From assembly GCA_946480445.1 (NCBI GenBank), contig CAMLJN010000005.1, forward strand, positions 1-64,000: a stretch of 64,000 bases of DNA, written 5' to 3'. The notes beneath the pieces are model-generated. The model was not told the origin of the DNA, did not search any database, and saw only the letters and a program-made list of their open reading frames with translations. How positions within the stretch are numbered: position 1 is the first letter of the stretch; each line of letters starts with the position of its first letter. The translations under genes and the position numbers were made by a program. Origin of the DNA: an uncultured Buttiauxella sp. Lineage in GTDB: Bacteria > Pseudomonadota > Gammaproteobacteria > Enterobacterales > Enterobacteriaceae. Shown piece by piece: positions 61,415-64,000 of the stretch.

Positions 61415-62875
61415 CTAGCTCGAACAGCTGACCTCCAGATGTTTGCCCCACTCAGGCGGGCGCTGGGTCATGTCTGCTGCATGCTCGGCGAAAGGCTGGC
61501 TTAGCGTTTCGTGCAGACGGGCAAGCTCGGCTGCGTCCCCCTGCTCCGCCGCGCTAATGGCGCGTTGTGCCAGCCAGTTGCGCAGCACCACGGACGGATT
61601 GGCCGCCTTCATCGCGTTTTGCCGCTGGTCATCGCTGATTTGCTCCCTTTGCAGGCGTTCGCGATAGCGGCTAAACCAGCTATCAAAACTGGCCCGGTCG
61701 ATAAATTCGTCCCGCAGCGGCGAGGCAGCCTCGTTCTGCCCGGTCAGGCTGAGTAAGCGGAAAGTACGCGTATAGTCGCTACGCTCCTTCGCCATCAGGC
61801 CAAAAAGTCCGGTCAGCAGTTCATTGTCCGCGACCTGCTCCGTGCTGAATCCCAGTTTGGCGCGCATCCGGATTCCAAAAGCCCGCATCAGCGCAACCTG
61901 GTAGTGATCCAGCGCGGCGTTAAGCTTATCGACGGCAATAAAGGGTGAGAGCGACTGGGCCAGGCGTTGCAGATTCCACAGGCCAACGGCAGGCTGATTA
62001 TCAAAAGCGTAGCGGCCCTGATGATCGGAGTGGTTGCAGATGTAGTCCGGCTGGTAATCATCAAGAAAACCATACGGCCCGTAGTCCATTGTCAGGCCAA
62101 GAATCGACATGTTGTCCGTGTTCATTACGCCGTGCGCAAAACCGACCGTTTGCCAGTGGGCTATCAGCTTTGCCGTGCGCTCAACCACATCCCGGAACCA
62201 CAGGTCGTAGCGCTCCGCCAGCCCCACAAAGTGCGGCCAGTGATGTTCAATGACATAATCGGCAAGTTGCTGAACCTTTTCCGGTTCTCGGCGATAGTAA
62301 AAATGCTCAAAATGTCCGAAGCGCACATGGCTTTCCGCAACGCGCAGCAACATGGCACCCTGCTCAGTTGTTTCACGTCTTACCGGCGTATCGCTGGTCA
62401 CCACGGTCAGCCCACGCGTGGTGGGAATACCCAGCGCATGCATCGCTTCACCGGCAAGAAACTCACGGATCGTGGAGCGCAGCACGGCCCGCCCATCCCC
62501 CATACGCGAATAAGGGGTCAGGCCCGCACCTTTCAAATGCCAGTCCATTTTCCGCCCATCCGCAAGCTGCTGTTCCCCCAGCAGAATACCGCGCCCGTCG
62601 CCAAGCTGGCCTGCCCAGACGCCAAACTGATGGCCGCTGTATACCTGAGCCACAGGCTGCATACCGGGCAGCAGCGTCTCTCCGCTCCAGATCCCGCCAT
62701 GGGCATCATCAAAAAGTGAGGCGTCCAGGCCCAGCTCGGCCGCAAGTTGACTGTTGTGATACAGCAGACGGGCGTTGTGCAATGGCGTAGGGTTTAGCCC
62801 GCTATAAAACTCGGGCAATTCATCATGCCAGCTATTTTTAAACACAATTTGTTGCAACGCGGGGTTATCAGTCAT
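61415..62875 (-). CDS. selO: protein adenylyltransferase SelO
   Basis: Pseudokinase-fold enzyme that transfers AMP to Ser, Thr or Tyr of target proteins (E. coli YdiU/SelO). 486 residues (E. coli 478). Motifs '[19 protein letters not shown]', '[23 protein letters not shown]' and '[12 protein letters not shown]' are conserved. The C-terminal 'VSCSS' carries the Cys that is selenocysteine in some homologues; here it is a normal TGC-class Cys. The start is the ATG at 62875 with AGGAGG upstream. Confidence 0.96.
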   Translation of the reverse strand: MTDNPALQQIVFKNSWHDELPEFYSGLNPTPLHNARLLYHNSQLAAELGLDASLFDDAHGGIWSGETLLPGMQPVAQVYSGHQFGVWAGQLGDGRGILLGEQQLADGRKMDWHLKGAGLTPYSRMGDGRAVLRSTIREFLAGEAMHALGIPTTRGLTVVTSDTPVRRETTEQGAMLLRVAESHVRFGHFEHFYYRREPEKVQQLADYVIEHHWPHFVGLAERYDLWFRDVVERTAKLIAHWQTVGFAHGVMNTDNMSILGLTMDYGPYGFLDDYQPDYICNHSDHQGRYAFDNQPAVGLWNLQRLAQSLSPFIAVDKLNAALDHYQVALMRAFGIRMRAKLGFSTEQVADNELLTGLFGLMAKERSDYTRTFRLLSLTGQNEAASPLRDEFIDRASFDSWFSRYRERLQREQISDDQRQNAMKAANPSVVLRNWLAQRAISAAEQGDAAELARLHETLSQPFAEHAADMTQRPPEWGKHLEVSCSS

Positions 62876-62945
62876 GGCGCCTCCTGACTGACAGTGTAGT
62901 GGCTTAGCCCGCATTTAAATACGGGCTAACTGCAAGGTTTTACGA

Positions 62946-63671
62946 CTAAAGGCTATCTCCGGGAAAGAGGAGTTCAGGCAGTAATTCTGCCTGTACCGCG
63001 GGCCAGAGATTGCCCTGCATAGCCCTGAATCCCAGGTTACGCACGCGCTCGAGCGAGGCCGTATCATCAATTCCCGCGATAAGCAGTGCGCGGCAAAACG
63101 GTGAGAGTTGAGCCTGTATCGCCTGCATAAAAGGCGTAAAAGGCCTTGTCTTAATGAGATGCTGAATAAATGCCTTTTCCAGCATAACCGAAGTAAACAG
63201 CCCGTCAAAAATGGGCGCGGTGGTGGCAATACCAGCGCCAAAGTTTGCCAGCACCAGTGAAAATAATTTACTTATTTCCCGCAGGCGCGGATTCTGGCGG
63301 CCCAGATTTAAATCCTGAAAATTCTCATTAATGGTGAACTCAATAAAAGGCAACTGCCTGATACGCGTAATTAATTCCTCACTGGCAAGAATAGTATCCA
63401 CAATGTTTTCATTTATATTAACCCAGGCTAACAGGCGCTGAGACTTAAAGAAATCTTGCTGATTCTCAAGTAAGGATAACTTTTCACAGAACAAAGTTAA
63501 TTCTTGTTCCGCGTTTAAATGCGGAAGAACCAGGACCGTAGGAATACGTACCGGCGCCTCCACGTTGATAAAGTTAGTGATTAATTCAACGCCAAAAAGG
63601 CCCCCTTCTCCCGTTCGCAGAGGCAGAAAATAAAAATGCGAGCAATAAACAATATCAAGAGAAACCTTCAC
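62946..63671 (-). CDS. ydiV: degenerate EAL-domain protein YdiV
   Basis: 241-residue EAL-like protein lacking the catalytic EAL residues. In E. coli and Salmonella it binds FlhD4C2 and lowers flagellar gene expression instead of degrading cyclic-di-GMP. Matching stretches include 'LFGVELITNF', 'VRIPT', 'FIEFTINENF', 'LVLANFGAGIAT', 'FDGLFTSVMLEKAFIQ' and 'QGNLWPA'. It is upstream of selO on the same strand, as in E. coli. Confidence 0.92.
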   Translation of the reverse strand: MKVSLDIVYCSHFYFLPLRTGEGGLFGVELITNFINVEAPVRIPTVLVLPHLNAEQELTLFCEKLSLLENQQDFFKSQRLLAWVNINENIVDTILASEELITRIRQLPFIEFTINENFQDLNLGRQNPRLREISKLFSLVLANFGAGIATTAPIFDGLFTSVMLEKAFIQHLIKTRPFTPFMQAIQAQLSPFCRALLIAGIDDTASLERVRNLGFRAMQGNLWPAVQAELLPELLFPGDSL

Positions 63672-63837
63672 ATGCTCACCGTGTTTCTACAGGGGGAGTG
63701 GACATGACCAGGCATGGCACATCCGGCACAGACCAGATTAATTTTAAAGCAATGATATTCACTTTCATCCCTGAAGCGTTTGGATTTTTCTTAAACTCTA
63801 TTTTTAGCTTATCCTGGATACTTACTTATAGCCAGTT

Positions 63838-64000
63838 TTACTCAATAGCACGAACAGAGTCGCGATGGATAATCAAAGGGGGAAATGTTTCCGGCTCACA
63901 ATCTTCATCCAGTAATTTACGGATGGCAAACCCCGCCATTTCACTAATCGGAAAATGTACGCTGGTTAATGCCGGGCGAACAAAAGCGGCCCGCTCGCCA
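63838..64000 (-). CDS. LacI/GalR-family regulator, C-terminal fragment (rest beyond window)
   Basis: Minus-strand frame open to the window edge and ending at TAA 63838-63840. The 53 visible residues ('FVRPALTSVHFPISEMAGFA', 'IRKLLDEDCEPE', 'LIIHRDSVRAI') are the C-terminal edge of the periplasmic-binding-like domain of LacI-type repressors (PxLTxVxxPxxxMG pattern). The HTH and identity lie outside the window. Confidence 0.75.
   Translation of the reverse strand, partial: GERAAFVRPALTSVHFPISEMAGFAIRKLLDEDCEPETFPPLIIHRDSVRAIE

Noticed and set aside
61967-62719. 250-codon plus-strand open frame opposite selO
   Set aside because: Antisense to conserved selO motifs and lacks any domain.
61415-62875. 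Selenocysteine in SelO
   Set aside because: The frame has no internal TGA and the C-terminal residue is a normal cysteine.

Overview
The window is chromosomal DNA from a member of the Enterobacteriaceae. Almost every gene has a clear Escherichia coli counterpart of nearly the same length, often with invariant catalytic residues at the same position. It is not E. coli or Salmonella: three blocks that lie apart on the E. coli map (pdxY to sodB, yciZ to btuR, ppsA to ydiV) are contiguous here, and lacZY sits beside pdxY. I cannot fix the genus from sequence alone. No tRNA, rRNA, CRISPR array or complete insertion sequence was seen.

Layout. 1-3.0 kb: the 3' half of lacZ and all of lacY, with no lacA. 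3.0-7.7 kb: pdxY, tyrS, pdxH, mliC, anmK on the minus strand (vitamin B6 salvage, Tyr-tRNA synthesis, lysozyme inhibition, cell-wall recycling). 7.9-14.1 kb: slyB, slyA, ydhIJK efflux, sodC, ydhF, ydhL. 14.3-19.0 kb: an EptA/MCR-type phosphoethanolamine transferase, then nemR-nemA-gloA (electrophile detoxification) and rnt. 19.0-23.4 kb: an EamA-type exporter, a chemoreceptor scrap, pheP, grxD and mepH.

23.4-28.4 kb is the most unusual part. E. coli has mepH next to sodB. Here about 5 kb lies between them: a Tn3-family transposase scrap, a sigma-54 promoter, methionine gamma-lyase, a YhjV-like amino acid transporter, a TyrR-like sigma-54 activator, a frameshifted 3' end of dppF, and two tiny unidentified overlapping ORFs. 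In E. coli yhjV and dppF are neighbours, so the dppF tail suggests the module was copied from a dppF-yhjV locus elsewhere. It reads as a transferred, self-contained methionine catabolism unit.

28.5-50.6 kb: sodB, yciZ, then fsaA and a glycyl-radical enzyme with its activase placed between yciZ and yciT, then osmB, yciH, pyrF, lapBA, pgpB, ribA, acnA, three small membrane or small proteins (ymiB, yciX, ymiA), cysB, topA, yciN, sohB, yciK and btuR. 50.7-64 kb: ppsA and its regulator ppsR (Cra-like site between them), aroH with a TrpR operator, and a Fur-box-preceded heme operon hemP-hemR-hemS-hmuTUV in which hemR is broken by a small deletion. The window ends with selO, ydiV and the C-terminus of a LacI-family regulator.

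Regulatory sites readable by eye include a PhoP box ahead of slyB, a SlyA palindrome, two NemR palindromes, a sigma-54 -24/-12 element, TrpR, Cra and Fur sites, and many hairpin terminators.
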